Source: Adiantum capillus-veneris
Lineage: Eukaryota; Streptophyta; Polypodiopsida; Polypodiales; Pteridaceae
Assembly: GCA_014529385.2 (NCBI GenBank)
Contig: CM043954.1
Span: forward strand, 95,561,247 to 95,625,246
Reading direction: 5' to 3'
DNA length: 64,000 bases
In this document: piece by piece, positions 22,426 to 34,938 of the stretch
Layout: each line of letters starts with the position of its first letter
Numbering within the stretch: position 1 is the stretch's first letter
Made by a program: the position numbers and the translations under genes
Notes under the pieces: generated by a model
What the model saw: only the letters and a program-made list of their open reading frames with translations
Told to the model about the DNA's origin: nothing
Database searches by the model: none

Positions 22426-23768
22426 TCTGTTCTTTGTACAGTAATCGCGAAGCCCTTTAGGCAGCCCACAATAGTACTTTCTATCTGCTCTGCCAGTGGC
22501 ACAAATCTGTAGGAGGTCACTGAGAGTAACGCTTTACAAAACCTCCTATTGTAATCCAGCAAGCTCTTGCACGAAGCTGAAGTAAGCTGGTGCCAATCTG
22601 TCATGACGTCGGCTTCAAATTCATTTGACAGCCAAGCAGATGCAAACATTAGCTTGAAGTAAACCCAAGTGACGGGTGCCTGTCCTTGCATTAACAATGT
22701 CATCCACCATGTAAGCGCATTGTCCTTTAAGAAAGTGGTAGCTTTCCTAACCTTCAAGGCCTCTGTAAAATTCCCTCCCGCATAAGCTGTATCAAACTGC
22801 TGGAGGAAACTGATGGCCTTTGTCTTATCCTCGAAACCACTGAAGGTACTGAACTTTACTGCTACACCACCTTCTTTGTAAGCCTTCGGCTTTTCTAGTG
22901 CCCCCAAATTTTCATACGGAATGGTCTACATTATGGCCACTGTAGAAGGCATGATCCGCACGTGTTGGCCATTCACATTTTGCGTCAGAGGTGCGATATC
23001 TGGTTGCAGTCCAGAAAAACCAGCCATGGCAAAATGACCCTGTGCCACCCCAAACTGGCTGTGGTTTCTCTGAAAACCCTGTTGCATGCCGATAGTACCA
23101 TACATGGGGTTTGGCAAGATGCCTTGCATACCCCCGAACACTGTTCCTGGCATGTACAACTGACTCCCAGGCGCATAACCAGCCATACTTTGGAACACTG
23201 ATCCACCCCCGAAATACCCATGATGTACCATGGGTGGTGGAAAAACTGAGTGCATAGCCTGGTATCCAGCTCCTTGTCCATTCAAGACAGGATGCTGGCT
23301 CTGAAAGGTGGTGGGATGAACTGGCATAACCTGTGGAATAGGCGTTCTAGCCACCTGTTCAAGCACGGGAGGAACCTGCTTTGGAGCCCCCGACTCCGCA
23401 ACATGCGAGTGTTCCCTTTCCTCCTGCGCCACATGAAGTACCTGGGATTGAGCATCAACAAGCTCCGTACGCGGCGTAGGTTGCCTATTTTGCTGTTGCA
23501 CTGGTGGCGTTTGCAAGAATTCCATAAACCTCGGATTCTGCACCAGCTACAAAAAGACATTCACCGCGGCAACTAACTGAGTCTTGAACGCATCAACCTC
23601 AAGTTTCCCAGTCATAAATCCCTGTACTACTGGAAGGACATTCATATTGATAGGAGGTACAGACTGACGTGGCCGTGAGCTCTCGCTAATCTCAAAAACC
23701 ATAGGAATCTCCTACCTGTCCTTTGAAGAGGAACCCTCTTCCATAATTCCCTTCCCCTTGTCGGCCAT
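22371..23768 (-). pseudogene. G1 gag with three in-frame UAG codons
   Basis: The frame begins with MADKGKGIMEEGSSS at 23768 and stays in one frame to 22371, broken by UAG codons near 23717, near 23547 and at 22926. The N-terminal half is Pro/Gln/Met/Gly-rich. The capsid part (22907-22450) has VAVKFSTFSGFEDKT, FLKDNALTWWMTLL and LTSASCKSLLDYNRRF, standard plant gag features. The last part slides out of frame before the nucleocapsid. All three stops could be CAG-to-TAG changes. Confidence 0.8.
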
Positions 23769-23849
23769 AGTGTAATCCCCGCGTTCCTACACTCTGTGTC
23801 TTTATCCCAAAACAATCCACGCTCACTCTTTAAGGAAAAAGTAATTGAT

Positions 23850-23867
23850 ATCCCGGCAATGGAACCA
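23850..23867 (-). other. G1 primer binding site
   Basis: The coding strand directly after the 5' LTR reads TGGTTCCATTGCCGGGAT, starting with the TGG expected opposite a tRNA CCA end. The matching tRNA was not identified. Confidence 0.6.
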
Positions 23868-25414
23868 TGAAACTGGCCCGTAGGGCGGTAGGTGTTGGCT
23901 TTCACCCGAAATTCTTTACTTTAGACACACACACAGAGCACTTTGCAAAGGTAACTTGTAACGGGAATTACCACTTAATCACATACACGGCTCGGAAGCT
24001 AGAATGCTCCGAGTAGACACTGACAACCTGTAGGCCCCAAAATTGGCGCCCCTTTCGGTATTTCTTTATCAAAGGGAATAAAACCTGTGATCTCCCACGA
24101 GCTGCCCTGCACAATCTAGGCTAAGAAACACCTGTTCTAGCCCGATTTTGGCAGCATAACTGTACTAGGACGCTTCAAAGTCAGTATGCCCACACAATAG
24201 GTGACTTTCCCGACGCATACAGACACTTTTGCAAAACCTGGCGAGAATCTGCAGCACGCTGAATTCTTTGTTTTCTGCCTCAAAAATGCGCCAGTTCACC
24301 TGTACAGCGGTCCCCAAACCTCCTGGGGGTATTTGGGTCCGTTTAGGGCCGAAACCCTAAACCTGCAAAAATACACAGCATGCTGTAATTCCTTGTTTTG
24401 GGCTCCGTTTCACGTGCCGATCGCATCCGTAGCAAGACCTGGAGCTCCCGCACCTGTAGGGATACTTGCCCTTTGAATCAAACGAGATTTCTGGCGTGAA
24501 ACCTCTCCAAATTTACCTGTACCTGCGGGGGATTAGTCGCTAGCTAATCGAGTACCTGTGCAAGAGGCTCTTGCCTCGACAATCGTGCATGAACCCACAT
24601 AGCTGTACATTGGTCAAATGAAAAGCGCACTAGTGGGGCATAACATACTGCTCGTAGGGGAGAGGAGAGGGCAGTGGGTAGCGTGCAGGGCATCACTCCT
24701 AGCACCGCACTGTACATAAGAGGGAAAGGAAGCACTCCATATGACAGATTGCATAATGAGGCCTCTCCCAGCTTAAAAATCAGCGCCCATTTTTCTACAT
24801 GAGGCAAGTTCATGAATTTTTTCCACTTGGTGCATTTACAAGCATTTGCCTGTTTCGGGTTCGCCGCTTAAAAATATCCTGACCGGTTGCCCAGTTGACT
24901 TCGCGACAGAGTTGTAAAATGTTCCCCTAGTCATATCGGAGGTAATGACGGGAACACATTTTATGGCCCAAAATAGCAATTTCCTAAATTTTAGGAGATG
25001 CTTCCATTGGGCTCCCACTGGTCTTCTGACCATCTATCCTCATTGGGACCGCATCCAAAAGTGCAATATGGCCCAAGTATTGAATACTTTCAGTTGGTAG
25101 TCCCACCTTGACTTTACGCCTTAATTGAGTTCACTTCCTAGTATCCACCAACTTACTAAGTGCGACGGGGGGACCTATATGATCTTGCTCTGAGCCTAGA
25201 CATCCTCTTACCATATGAATTCCAATGCCGACCACTTCCCGTCTGCGGGTGAAACTACCGTTCACATTGGCCATACAATGTCCGACCGTTTGCTACTTCA
25301 AAAAGAGGGTCTCAAAACACATAAAATAAACCCCATTGGAAAGAAACCAACAACCAAGGTTAGCAGTTGCCACATCCTTGTGACATGGTTAATAACTGCC
25401 ACGTCCTCGTGACA
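23868..25414 (-). repeat. G1 5' LTR
   Basis: It begins TGAAACTGGCCC and ends CGTCCTCGTGACA on the plus strand. Compared with the 3' LTR it has extra segments near 24530-24555 and 24660-24720 and many substitutions, showing long divergence since insertion. GGAAC follows at 25415-25419. Confidence 0.9.
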
Positions 25415-26306
25415 GGAACCGTGGTGCAGGAGGTCGGAATCTAGCTATGGTAGTTGAAGACAATAAATTGGTGTGCTGACAATAAATTGATGTGTGCAAG
25501 ATCGATGTTAAATGTATGTAACTATGGCAGCGGCTCGTGTGAAGCAGGAGGTAAGCAGATACGCAACAATAATGCAAGTATCAACTGTTGGGTTGGGGAT
25601 ACAATGTTAATGACTTTTCTCCCCCATGTTGAGCTTGGGTTTCTTTTCTTTACCCTCATCATGCATTGCATTATCCGTGCAACGCCGATCTCATGCCCGC
25701 CATTGATCCCCTCCCGCTCAAGCCCGTGTCAAATAGAGACGGCACCCTCCTGGGACAAAGTGAACGGTGTCAAATTTCCGTCTCCTCCTAGTATTCTAGT
25801 GTCCTTGAAAGTACCTGTTTTAAAAAGTGCGCCATATGTGTATTTGTGAAGCAGGATTAAATTCGCCATAGCCGGCTACACAAAAATATTAAGCTAAGTC
25901 ACATTTTTTTTTGGGAAATTATTACAGCAAGGACCCCTCGCCGGCGCGCGGTCCTACGGGTAGCTAGGGGCAGAGGTTAACATCTATGGAGACTCAGTCT
26001 ACTTCTGCTCGCGCATGCTTAGCCCCTCGCTTATCTCCCATGTTATTTTTCCGTAGAATGTCCATTGTCATCGAATTCTTGACATTGCACGCTTTCAATG
26101 ACATTTGATCGTCGCCCTCTTCGCTCTCGAGTCTCTCTGTGCAAGCGCGCACGTGTCCGTCATTTGTGTGTGTGTGTATGTGTGTGTGAGCCCCTTTTAA
26201 AGCTTTTAGGTAGCCCCTTGATCTCGCTCGAGCTTGTGATATTTGGGCTCTTCGATCAACCTTTTCTCTCAGCTCTTTCACTCGGATCTCACCATTGCTC
26301 CATTAC

Positions 26307-26453
<147 letters not shown>

Positions 26454-26667
26454 CTACTTCAACATGCAAATTTGATACTCACTTTCAAAGATACCATCAT
26501 TTCTAGTGTGCATACACAGGATTGGATTCTATCATCTGCTCCTAAATCATGCTTTGGCTCCTCGAAAAAATTGGAAAATTGTGGCTACTCTATTGAATTC
26601 CTTGCAAACGTCACATCAAAGAGCGGATAAGTAGAGTGCAATGTTATGGAACCCGAAGTCCAAACTT

Positions 26668-26777
26668 GAGGAGATTACATGTTTGTTGTCTGCGTGGTTC
26701 TTGCAGTAGCACTCTCTTTCGTCTCAGTCACCTTTGTGCACAAAAAGGCAATCATAGTAGGGATCATCGGTTTGCAG
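26668..26777 (+). pseudogene. Possible SWEET sugar-transporter exon fragment
   Basis: The frame reads GDYMFVVCVVLAVALSFVSV followed by TFVHKKAIIVGIIGLQ, then GTAAGT. SWEET proteins have a hydrophobic fourth helix followed by a short His/Lys/Arg loop and an IVG(I/V) helix start, which this resembles. It is only about 36 codons and no neighbouring SWEET exon was found, so it may be chance. If real, it is a second captured gene piece in the MULE. Confidence 0.25.
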
Positions 26778-27786
26778 GTAAGTCTATTTAATCAAATTTC
26801 TACAGAATTTTGGTGTGAAAATAGGAACTTGTTTAAGGGTGATATAGTTTCTCTTTAGAAATGGGGGAGTTACAACCTCTGTGATAGCATTAGTCGTGCT
26901 AGGTGATGCCACTTGCCTCTTTGATTAAAACATGTCAAGAGGTGCAGGGGAAGTAATTGTGTAAGAACTCTAGTATCAACTTTAGGCTCACTTTTAGTTT
27001 ATTTTTTGATGGCTTCTTGATAAATATAGCTTTTCTCTGATGATAACAAATAGAGAGATTTTGCCCCATAATTTAACTTTTTTTAAATTTTTTCAAAAAT
27101 TTTAGCATCTCCAAAATTAAGAATCTCACGTGTTAAAAATTGGCTTATAGTTTTATATATTTTAGTATCTTCAAAATTTAGGATCAGCAAAGCATTTTAG
27201 TGTTTCAGATGATTTAGAACCTCAATAATCCATCTTGAGCAAGCATACACTCGAGAATGACTGGGGACATAACCATTTATGGACCAGAGCATGGCCACAA
27301 GGTTATCTATGTGAAGCTGTTGCGGCAGACGTAGCAATGGCCATGATTCCGAGTGTTAAGTGTAATGTCTACCTTAAAGGGGCAAAGACGAGCAATGGCC
27401 GTGGTATGCAAGTCCTTGACTAGAGATTATTAAAGCAATCATATGTTGCCTTGGCTACTAGAAATTTGGTCGATCTCACCCATTCATCGATGGCAAAAAT
27501 GGGTTTACAAAGTCGATGGCAAAAATGGGTTTGCAAAGTCAATGTAAGATGACGTGTTTTGGGATTCTACAAAATCAAACAAGCGGATGTGTGGAATTCA
27601 TTAATGATGGCTTACATGATATTAAGCACGTGGTTGTCGCACCATGTTTTTGGGGTTGCAGAAAATACATCGCATCTAGGTTGAACCCCATGGGGAGGGT
27701 TATGTTTGTTTTTGCATTTACTTTGCTACACTATCCTCTATAGAGTAACTATTGAAGTCTTGAACTTGGCTTTTTTATTCTATGTA

Positions 27787-27840
27787 CTCGCTCGGTTACT
27801 TGTTCGCTCGGAAGTACTCGCTCGAGGATTGGGATTTCTC
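27787..27840 (-). repeat. MULE right terminal inverted repeat
   Basis: On the minus strand it starts GAGAAATCCCAATCCTCGAG and keeps CGAGC blocks in register with the left end. It is followed by the ATTGTGAAC duplication copy at 27841-27849. Confidence 0.6.
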
Positions 27841-28551
27841 ATTGTGAACACAACTTGTTCACAATGCTGCGGAAGTACAAATGTATCCCGAGCATCTGTC
27901 CACACCCGCCTGGAGTTCACTTGAATTAATCCACTTTTATCTTTGCGTACAGTTGCATTAGGCCCACTAGTAATAACTCTGAACCACTTGACATCAAAGA
28001 TAAAAGTATCAAACTTTCTGAAGCTAATCTTCAAAATGTCTTGGATGTAGCCAAAGTATTCAAGCTGAGCCGTGTGCTCCATGATGAAGTGCGTAATCCA
28101 AATGGGTTTACTCCATCCATTGCTAACCCAAAACGGAGTGAACGAGGCTCCTACGCAAATGTAGGCCATTGTTCTTCTATGTGCTTCCATGCACGAGAGT
28201 CAGCAGGCACGCGCATCACATTATCCGTGGATCTAGTGTTGGTATGCCACGTCATCAAAGATGCTATAGACTTGCTCCTGAACATGCTCTTTATTCTTGG
28301 AATGATAGGAAAGTGTCTCAGAACCTTTGCAGGGACAGATTTGCCTTGTGTGTCCTCTCCATATCTGTTTGATCCACACTTGGGACACTGTACTAGATCT
28401 GCGTACGCATTTCGAAAGAGTATAGAATCCTTAGGACATGCATGGATTTTATGATAATCCATGCCCAAGCTGGTAAGAATCTTCTTGGCAGTAGGTCGGA
28501 AGGGAGGCATGTGATTGCCTTCCGGCAAAATTTGCTCGTTTAGCAACCTGT
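27841..28551 (-). pseudogene. CACTA-1 ORF1: TNP2 N-terminus joined to DUF4216
   Basis: An exon starting near 28551 after a TTGACAG acceptor reads LNEQILPEGNHMPP..., LGMDYHKIHACPKDSILFR, CPKCGSNRY and KVLRHFPIIPRIKSMF, ending EEQWPTFA. This is the start of the TNP2 transposase domain and matches 31095-31520 of CACTA-2. It then jumps directly to DUF4216 (AQLEYFGYIQDILKISF, FDVKWFRVI, DTFVLPQHCEQ), so the catalytic core and DUF4218 are missing. The DUF4216 exon continues at 3262 beyond the MULE. The product cannot transpose by itself. Confidence 0.8.
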
Positions 28552-28616
28552 CAATACATCAGCACATCAAAAGCCACGATTGTTGGTTTGAATTTTGTGT
28601 CCATACTAACCGTTTT

Positions 28617-28619
28617 TCC
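28617..28619. repeat. CACTA-2 target duplication TCC, left
   Basis: TCC directly precedes CACTATAAGC and recurs at 57872-57874 after TTGTAGTG. The rejoined flank CGTTTTTCCGTAGAAAAAC resembles the repeat copy at about 58034-58053 (CGTTTTCCCATAGAAAAAC), supporting both boundaries. Confidence 0.75.
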
Positions 28620-28770
28620 CACTATAAGCTATGCTTAACATTAGCGCCGCTCATACTGCGACGCTTAAACATGAAAATGCACGGCGTCTCTATGAGCGTC
28701 GCTATGTTACTTGTAACATAGCAACGCTCATAGCGACGCCGACATGGCTAAAAAAATAATCGAGAGCGTC
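28620..28770. repeat. CACTA-2 left subterminal repeats
   Basis: GCGACGC and AGCGTCGCTATG motifs occur in both orientations, including the inverted pair CTATGAGCGTCGCTATGTTA / TAACATAGCAACGCTCATAG. The same motif set is at 57650-57850. Confidence 0.75.
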
Positions 28771-28828
28771 CGAAAACTCAGATCTCAGATCTGAGTTTTC
28801 GACGCGTGCTCAAGCAAGCAAGGTAACG

Positions 28829-28830
<2 letters not shown>

Positions 28831-28879
<49 letters not shown>

Positions 28880-28881
28880 CT

Positions 28882-28957
<76 letters not shown>
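28831..28957. repeat. CT then CA microsatellites
   Basis: A CT run (28831-28874) is followed by a pure CA run of about 75 bp (28883-28957). Confidence 0.95.
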
Positions 28958-28959
<2 letters not shown>

Positions 28960-29880
28960 GTGAGGAGAGGAAGGAGAGCCAGGTATGCTCCTTCCCTCTC
29001 CTCACTCTCATGTTCCCTTCCTCTCTTTCTCTCTCTCCTTGTCTCTCACACACACACACACACGAGGAGAGGAAGGAGAGCCAAGTATGCTCCTTCCCTC
29101 TCCTCACTCTCATGGTCCCTTTCCCTCTTTCTCTCTCCCTCTCTTTCACACACACACAGACACACACACACACACACACACACACACATTGTGTTTTTGA
29201 GAGAGAGAGAGAGCACAAGCATAAACAAAAAACGCACACACATGCATACACAAAGAAAGCACACACACATTGAGAGAGGAAAAGAGAGAGAGCATGCATA
29301 AACCAAAAATGCGCACACACACATGTATAATCAAAGAAAGCACACACACATTGAGAGAGGAAAAGAGAGAGAGAGCATGCATAAACCAAAAAAATGCACA
29401 CACATTGGGAGAGGAAAAGAGAGAGAGAGAGAGAAGAAGAAGAAGAGAGTCTTAACATCGTAGGAAAGTATCCCAAGAGACCTTAAAGATCTAGTCGACA
29501 CGAGTTGAACTCAAGACATGTTATTCATAAGAGAAATGGCATAACCAATCTATCACACTTCGGTGATAGAAAAGTTATACCATTTTTCTCCTTTTTTTAT
29601 TGGCGTGCACACACACCCGAGAAGAAGAGAGTTTAATTTAACGTCGTAGGAAACTAATTAAAGAGACCTAAAAATCTAGCCGACGAGGAGTTGAAACCAA
29701 GACTTGTTATTCAAGAGGAAAATGGCATAACCAATCTACCACACATGGGTGATAGAAAGGTTATACCATTTTTCTCTTTTTATTGGCACACATACACCCA
29801 CACACACACACACACAAGAAGAAGAGAGTTTTAACGTCGTAGGAAACTATCCCAAAAGGCGTTAAAGATTAGGTTAGATG
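28958..29880. repeat. Three families of tandem repeats in CACTA-2
   Basis: First, two units of about 102 bp (28962, 29064) start with GAGGAGAGGAAGGAGAGCCA. Second, about three units of 75-80 bp (29202, 29283, 29357) contain GCATGCATAAACCAAAAA and CACACACATTGAGAGAGG. Third, units of about 185-195 bp (29449, 29630, 29828, the last partial) contain ACGTCGTAGGAAAC and GAAATGGCATAACCAATCTA. Long reading frames here are repeat artefacts. Confidence 0.8.
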
Positions 29881-30745
29881 TAGACATTCGTTAAATTAGA
29901 TTTAGGATTATTTGAGTTAAATTAGATTAGATTTATGTTTATTTTTAGTTAGATTTACGTTTGATTAGATTTATATTTATATTATATTAGATTAGATTTA
30001 GGTTTATTGATTTAGGTTTAGGTTGTTATATTAAATTAGATTTAGGTTATTTAATTAAGGTCAAGAGAAATGGCGAGGAAATCGTTTAAGATAAGGTTAG
30101 AAGAAATGGCGAGAAAATGGGGAGAAAATTTCCTGTGCTCACAGCCTCGACAGTCCATGCGGACCAACAATTCCGCCTGCATGTTCGACTGCTGCTACCA
30201 TACAATAAGCCGTCATGTTCAGCTAATGGAAGATCAAATTGAGCATACACAAAAATTAGTGATGCAAGATATGACAATTTCAAGGGTCACACACACACAC
30301 ACACACACCACGCACATCCCGTCAAATCTAGAATAAGAATTAAGAGCCTTGAGCAGACATCAGCTACATTGCAAGAATGCCGTACCTGCATGCTACAAAC
30401 AAAGATCTACTATGAAAAGATGTTAAGATGCTGTGAAATGCTACAACTAGAGAAGAGGCAAAGGGGTTTTGTCCACTACATGCAGTATCATGTAGACGTG
30501 GGTGTGTAGATTTCTTGTACCCACAAATATAGGCATTGACCAATAAAGACAAGATTATAACCCGGTGGTTCTGATCTCCATGCACCTCTAGACCGAGGTG
30601 TGTGGGGATTGGACATGACTAGAGAATGTGAGGTAGTTAAAGTGTGAACAAAGAGAGAGAGAGAGAGAGAGAGAGAGATAAAAGATTCAAAATGTCAATA
30701 GAAGATTAAATTTATTGTCCAGGTTATAAGATTTTTTCCCTCATT
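29881..30745. other. AT-rich leader of CACTA-2, no gene recognised
   Basis: 29881-30060 is made of TTAGATTTAGGTT-like words. The rest holds short repeats (CA near 30290, AG at 30651-30679) and no convincing coding region. It is the likely promoter and leader region of the transposase gene. Confidence 0.5.
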
Positions 30746-32690
30746 ATGAGTAGTGACGAGGATGTGGGGCCGTCCAACCGAAACACCTATCTCTCAACGA
30801 GGATCTTATGTCCTTGTAACCATTGCAAGCATGTTGTGCGACGGACAAGACGCGTTTCTTTGCAGCACGTTCGCGAATTTGGCGAGTTCGATCCATCTAT
30901 TATAGATCGAGTTGTTGCCAATTATAACTCGTCGGACTCTGACGCTAGCCAACAAGCAGCAATCTTGCAACCCAATAGACGTGTTCGCAGGCGCTTTGGT
31001 GATCTATTATAATTAGTTTACTTTAATAAAACTCTAAATGTATAATGATTTGATAGATTTTTACACAATTGTACCGTATTTTTATGTTGTGTAGATTGCT
31101 CAAAGAGCACATACTACCAGTTGATAATGTGATTCCAGATTCTCGAGAGGAAGCAAGAAAGATTTTGCGAAACTTGGGGATGGATTACAATTCGATCCAC
31201 GCTTGTCCGAATGACTGCATTCTTTTCAGAGGGGAATACATAGACATGGAGAAGTGTCCGAAATGTGATTCCGAAAGATATCGAGTAGATCTCCACGGAA
31301 CAAAAATTCCGCAAAAGGTTTTGCAACATTTTCCTCTGCTTCCTCGCATCAAGCATTTCTTCGAATGTAAGTCCATGGCTGCCCTAGCATCATGGCATGA
31401 GGAGAATAAATCTTCGGATGGTGTGCTACGGATTCCTGCAGATTGTGTAGCCTGGAAACATATAGATGGAACATGGACGGATTTTGCCAGGGAAGCTCAA
31501 AATTTGCGCTTAGGCCTGGCTATGGATGGCGTAAATCCATTTGGTCAAAGATCAACATCTTACAGTGTATGGCCTGTTGTCATCGTCAACTACAACATTC
31601 AGCCGTGGTTGACTACAAAGAAGGGGCACCTATGGCTAAGCTTGATTGTGCTGGGGCGATATAAAGTGAAGAATATGGATGTGTATCTTCTTCCACTATT
31701 GGAAGAGCTACAACAATTGTGGATTGGCATAGAGGTGGTGGATATGAGCCGACACACAGGTCGATGGAATGCTTTGATCAGAAGCATTCTAATGTGGACC
31801 ATGCATGACTATCCCGGACTAACAGAATGTTCAGGTGATCTATTTACACTCCTCACTCAGACACTGTAAATCTTTCTTTTTCTCAAGTTGATCTATTATC
31901 ATGTGTATACATGCAGGGCTTCAAACAAGCAGATATAGAGCATGTGTGACATGTGGACCTAGACTGCATGCACGTAGGGCGTCCTCACTGAAGAAGCTGG
32001 TACAATGGATCTCACAAAAGGAGATCAATGTAGACTCCATACCATTCACCAAAATAACCATTCACCAAAATAAACGCTGCGGAGGTTGTGTGTATGTTTG
32101 AGATGGATGTTCCAAATGGATGTTCTTTTTAGAACGTTTCATGAAAACGCTCAAGGGATATGTGCGTCAGAAAGCACGTCCGGAGGGTAGCATGGCAGAA
32201 GGTTGGCTGGTATCAGAGTCCCTAGTGTACATTGGAGAGTGGCTAGACGGATTCCATAAAGCCCGGGACACGCTATGGCGAACCATAGATGATGAGCGCA
32301 TATCTGGAATTGTCATGTGCAATCTCGGTGTTGACAAGAAGATGACGGAATATCTAGAGGCTAAAATAAACCGATTTTGCATGCTTCACAATCCAGTCAT
32401 GCAGAAGTGGATCTCACAATATGAGGATGCAAAGCAAGAGCGACAAAGGGCAAGAATTGAGTGGAGATGGGGAAGACGACCACCGATGCACTATCCAACG
32501 GGTCTGGAGAGCCTACCAACATTCATGAGCTTAAGATGGTTGCACAACGAACTGAAAAGCGCACAACAGTGCGGTGAAGAAGTGACTAAGGAAGAGTGGG
32601 ATTACTCTAGGGGTTGCACGCCCAAGGTAAGTTTGCAATGTACGACTAGTAACTTTTTAGATGTTTGAACGGCCACTCATAATCTTTGTT
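30746..32690 (+). pseudogene. CACTA-2 transposase gene, TNP2 and DUF4218 part
   Basis: Exon 1 (30746-about 31012) starts MSSDEDVGPSN and has the Cys/His-containing ILCPCNHCKHV segment found before TNP2. After an intron (acceptor TGTTGTGTAG, 31094) the TNP2 N-terminus runs LLKEHILP, LGMDYNSIHACPNDC, KCPKCDSERY, VLQHFPLLPRIKHFF, LAMDGVNPFGQRSTSYSVWP and MDVYLLPLLEEL. A further exon begins at about 31917 (RYRACVTCGPRLHAR). The frame then jumps near 32100 to DUF4218 (FFLERFMKTLKGYVRQKARP ... EGSMAEGW). The expected central TNP2 core between these is absent. The 32634 GTAAGT donor precedes the solo LTR. Confidence 0.8.
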
Positions 32691-32697
32691 GGTTGTA

Positions 32698-32701
32698 GTA
32701 T
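32698..32701. repeat. Solo LTR target duplication GTAT, left
   Basis: GTAT precedes TGATAGCCG and recurs at 35775-35778 after CCGCCTCA. Confidence 0.85.
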
Positions 32702-33927
32702 TGATAGCCGTTTTTCGGCTTTCCATAATTTCCATAGTAAGCTACCTCACACTACCAAAATCACCCAAACACTATGGCTATCCATACCATTTCACTGTAA
32801 ATAGGCGTGTGTGAGTTAGGGGACTTTTCCCATGTTTTCTTAAAAACCCTAAATTAGCTAGTCACTGGGCTAGTTGAGTAAAAAAAATTTAAAAAATAAA
32901 TATTATGGCCCATTTGTGTGTAAATATTTCATTATATATGTGGCCTAAATATAGGGATTTTTAAAATTATTTTGATATTTATTTAAATATTTATACCTAA
33001 GTGTGTGTTTTATTAAATTTACCTTCTTTCATCCTCTTGCACCATAAGTATATTTTTTGTCAATATGTACATACTCTAACCTCATATTTTTCCTTTATAC
33101 AAATCACTCCCACATTTTCACCCTCACCCTCGTGAAAACAAAAAATTGATTTCTACTCATTGCTCACGTTTATTATATTATTTACTTGCATACCTTTTCC
33201 TCTTTCACCCAAAATAATTCAAAGAGGGACCATATCATATGATTCCAATATCTTTCCATATCCATAACTCCTCCATATTTTTATTATTATTTTTACTCAT
33301 TATTCTAACACCATGTGCTCATTGAACTAAAGTCCATGAATAGTCCATACACTAGTCCCACCATGTATATATTTCTTTATTCACCAATAATCCTCCTCCA
33401 TGCATGGGTCAAGGGAAAATTGGATGCTTTGTATTATGATATGACAAAGGAGGGGCTCACTCTTGGATGCATTGTACAAATTCAACAAAGGAGGGGGCCA
33501 CTAAAAGACTTTTGCAGGCATAAAAAAGGCTTTTTGGTGAGAATTTTGGCACCTATTTCCACTCCGAATTTGGAACGGTGGTCAAAAGAGAAAATGTAGC
33601 CCACGCTCTGAATAATCACCTCAAATTTTTTCATGATTTTTGGAGCTACCAGCGGTGAGATATGATTTTTTGAGTGGACCCCAATCTGCCCACTTTTCTC
33701 ACAAGTAGCCCATAGTCTTCTCTCACCTCTTTCCACACTTCTACACACACACACACACACACACATTCCTCTCAATCCCTCACTGAAACCTGAACCTTCA
33801 ATGGTTTCTCTCACCTTCTTCACCATTAACCTCCTCTCTTACTTCCATAGCTCTCATATGAGCTCTCCATGTACATACACCATCTCTATGCCTCTCTCTA
33901 TTATCTCCAAAGTACAATTCCATCTTA

Positions 33928-34286
33928 ACCCTTATATATATACATAAATTCAGCATGTGTACCATGCTTAACCTCTGCAAATCAAGAGATCTCATCAATG
34001 GAATTACCATTTTCATCGTGATAATCAACCTTGGCGGCGGTGGCGTAAAGAAGAGAAGACGAAGAAGAAGATCGATAGTCATTTTGAGAACCTACACAAG
34101 TAAGTCCAAAACTTCTTCAAGCTTCACCATCACAAGTATTTGCTCACTTCATTCAACCATCCACCCCATTCTACCCATTGTAAATATATCATTAACTTTC
34201 TAGTGATTACTAACGACTAACATACTAACACAAAATAGCATTGACCTAACCATAAAAGACACCTCACCTCAAGACATGTGTATAGT

Positions 34287-34325
<39 letters not shown>

Positions 34326-34717
34326 CTTACTTACTTTCACCTTAGCCCTTATATATATACATAAATTCAGCATGTGTACCATGCTTAACCTCTGCAAATC
34401 AAGAGATCTCATCAATGGAATTACCATTTTCATCGTGATAATCAACCTTGGCGGCGGTGGCGTAAAGAAGAGAAGACGAAGAAGAAGATCGATAGTCATT
34501 TTGAGAACCTACACAAGTAAGTCCAAAACTTCTTCAAGCTTCACCATCACAAGGATTTGATCACTTCATTCAACCATCTTACTTCAACCATCCACCCCAT
34601 TCTACCTATTGTAAATATATCATTAACTTTCTAGTGATTACTAACGACTAACATACTAACACAAAATAGCATTGACCTAACCATAAAAGACACCTCACCT
34701 CAAGACATGTGTATAGT

Positions 34718-34745
<28 letters not shown>
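33928..34745. repeat. 417-bp tandem duplication inside the solo LTR
   Basis: CCCTTATATATATACATAAA...CATGTGTACC and everything to the CT microsatellite occurs twice (ATGTGTACC at 33955 and 34372). The two units differ slightly (an extra CTTACTTCAACCATC in the second) and each ends in a CT run. Confidence 0.9.
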
Positions 34746-34758
<13 letters not shown>

Positions 34759-34926
34759 TACTTACTTTCACCTTATCTACCATCAATAATGCTCTCTTTT
34801 GAGCCCACACCCATGACTCAAGCAGACGAAGAAGGCCCGCAATGTTTTGATATTCAAAAAAATCATAATCCTGATTTGTTAGCTTGTAAATTAGGATTTC
34901 CAATAATCTTAATGAGGGGTCTCCAA

Positions 34927-34938
34927 CCTATAAATAGG
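34927..34938 (+). promoter_or_regulatory. Solo LTR TATA box
   Basis: CCTATAAATAGG at the position homologous to the array LTR TATA boxes, reading rightward into the CACTA-2 DUF4216 exon. It could drive readthrough transcription. Confidence 0.6.

Larger units (their letters stand above)
4139..25414 (-). mobile_element. G1: Ty3/gypsy chromovirus, interrupted
   Basis: LTRs at 4139-5605 and 23868-25414 flank gag, protease, RT, RNase H, integrase and chromodomain coding sequence on the minus strand. A primer binding site abuts the right (5') LTR and a polypurine tract abuts the left (3') LTR. Five-base GGAAC duplications flank it. Pol is split at 7806/20588 by a four-base GCGT-flanked gag-only LTR array. 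Removing that array leaves about 8.5 kb, normal for a chromovirus. Several stops, frameshifts and LTR indels show it is old and dead. Confidence 0.92.
27841..28619 (-). mobile_element. CACTA-1, 5' portion
   Basis: The other side of the MULE break, holding the 5' part of the transposase gene in the same orientation as 378-3271. It is in turn cut at 28619 by CACTA-2, so its continuation is at 57875. Confidence 0.8.

Noticed and set aside
25454-25849. 131-codon ORF right of G1
   Set aside because: No domain, no intron context and composition like surrounding noncoding DNA.
28778-29476. 232-codon Leu/Ser/Cys/Val-rich reading frame
   Set aside because: It runs through CT, CA and related tandem repeats; composition follows the microsatellites.
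29881-30060. Interstitial telomere repeat
   Set aside because: Words resemble TTTAGGTT/TTAGATT but are irregular and AT-rich, with no run of TTTAGGG units.
30470-30482. CACTACATGC as an alternative left end of CACTA-2
   Set aside because: It is preceded by GTC, not the TCC that follows the right end, and lacks nearby GCGACGC subterminal repeats, which are present at 28620.
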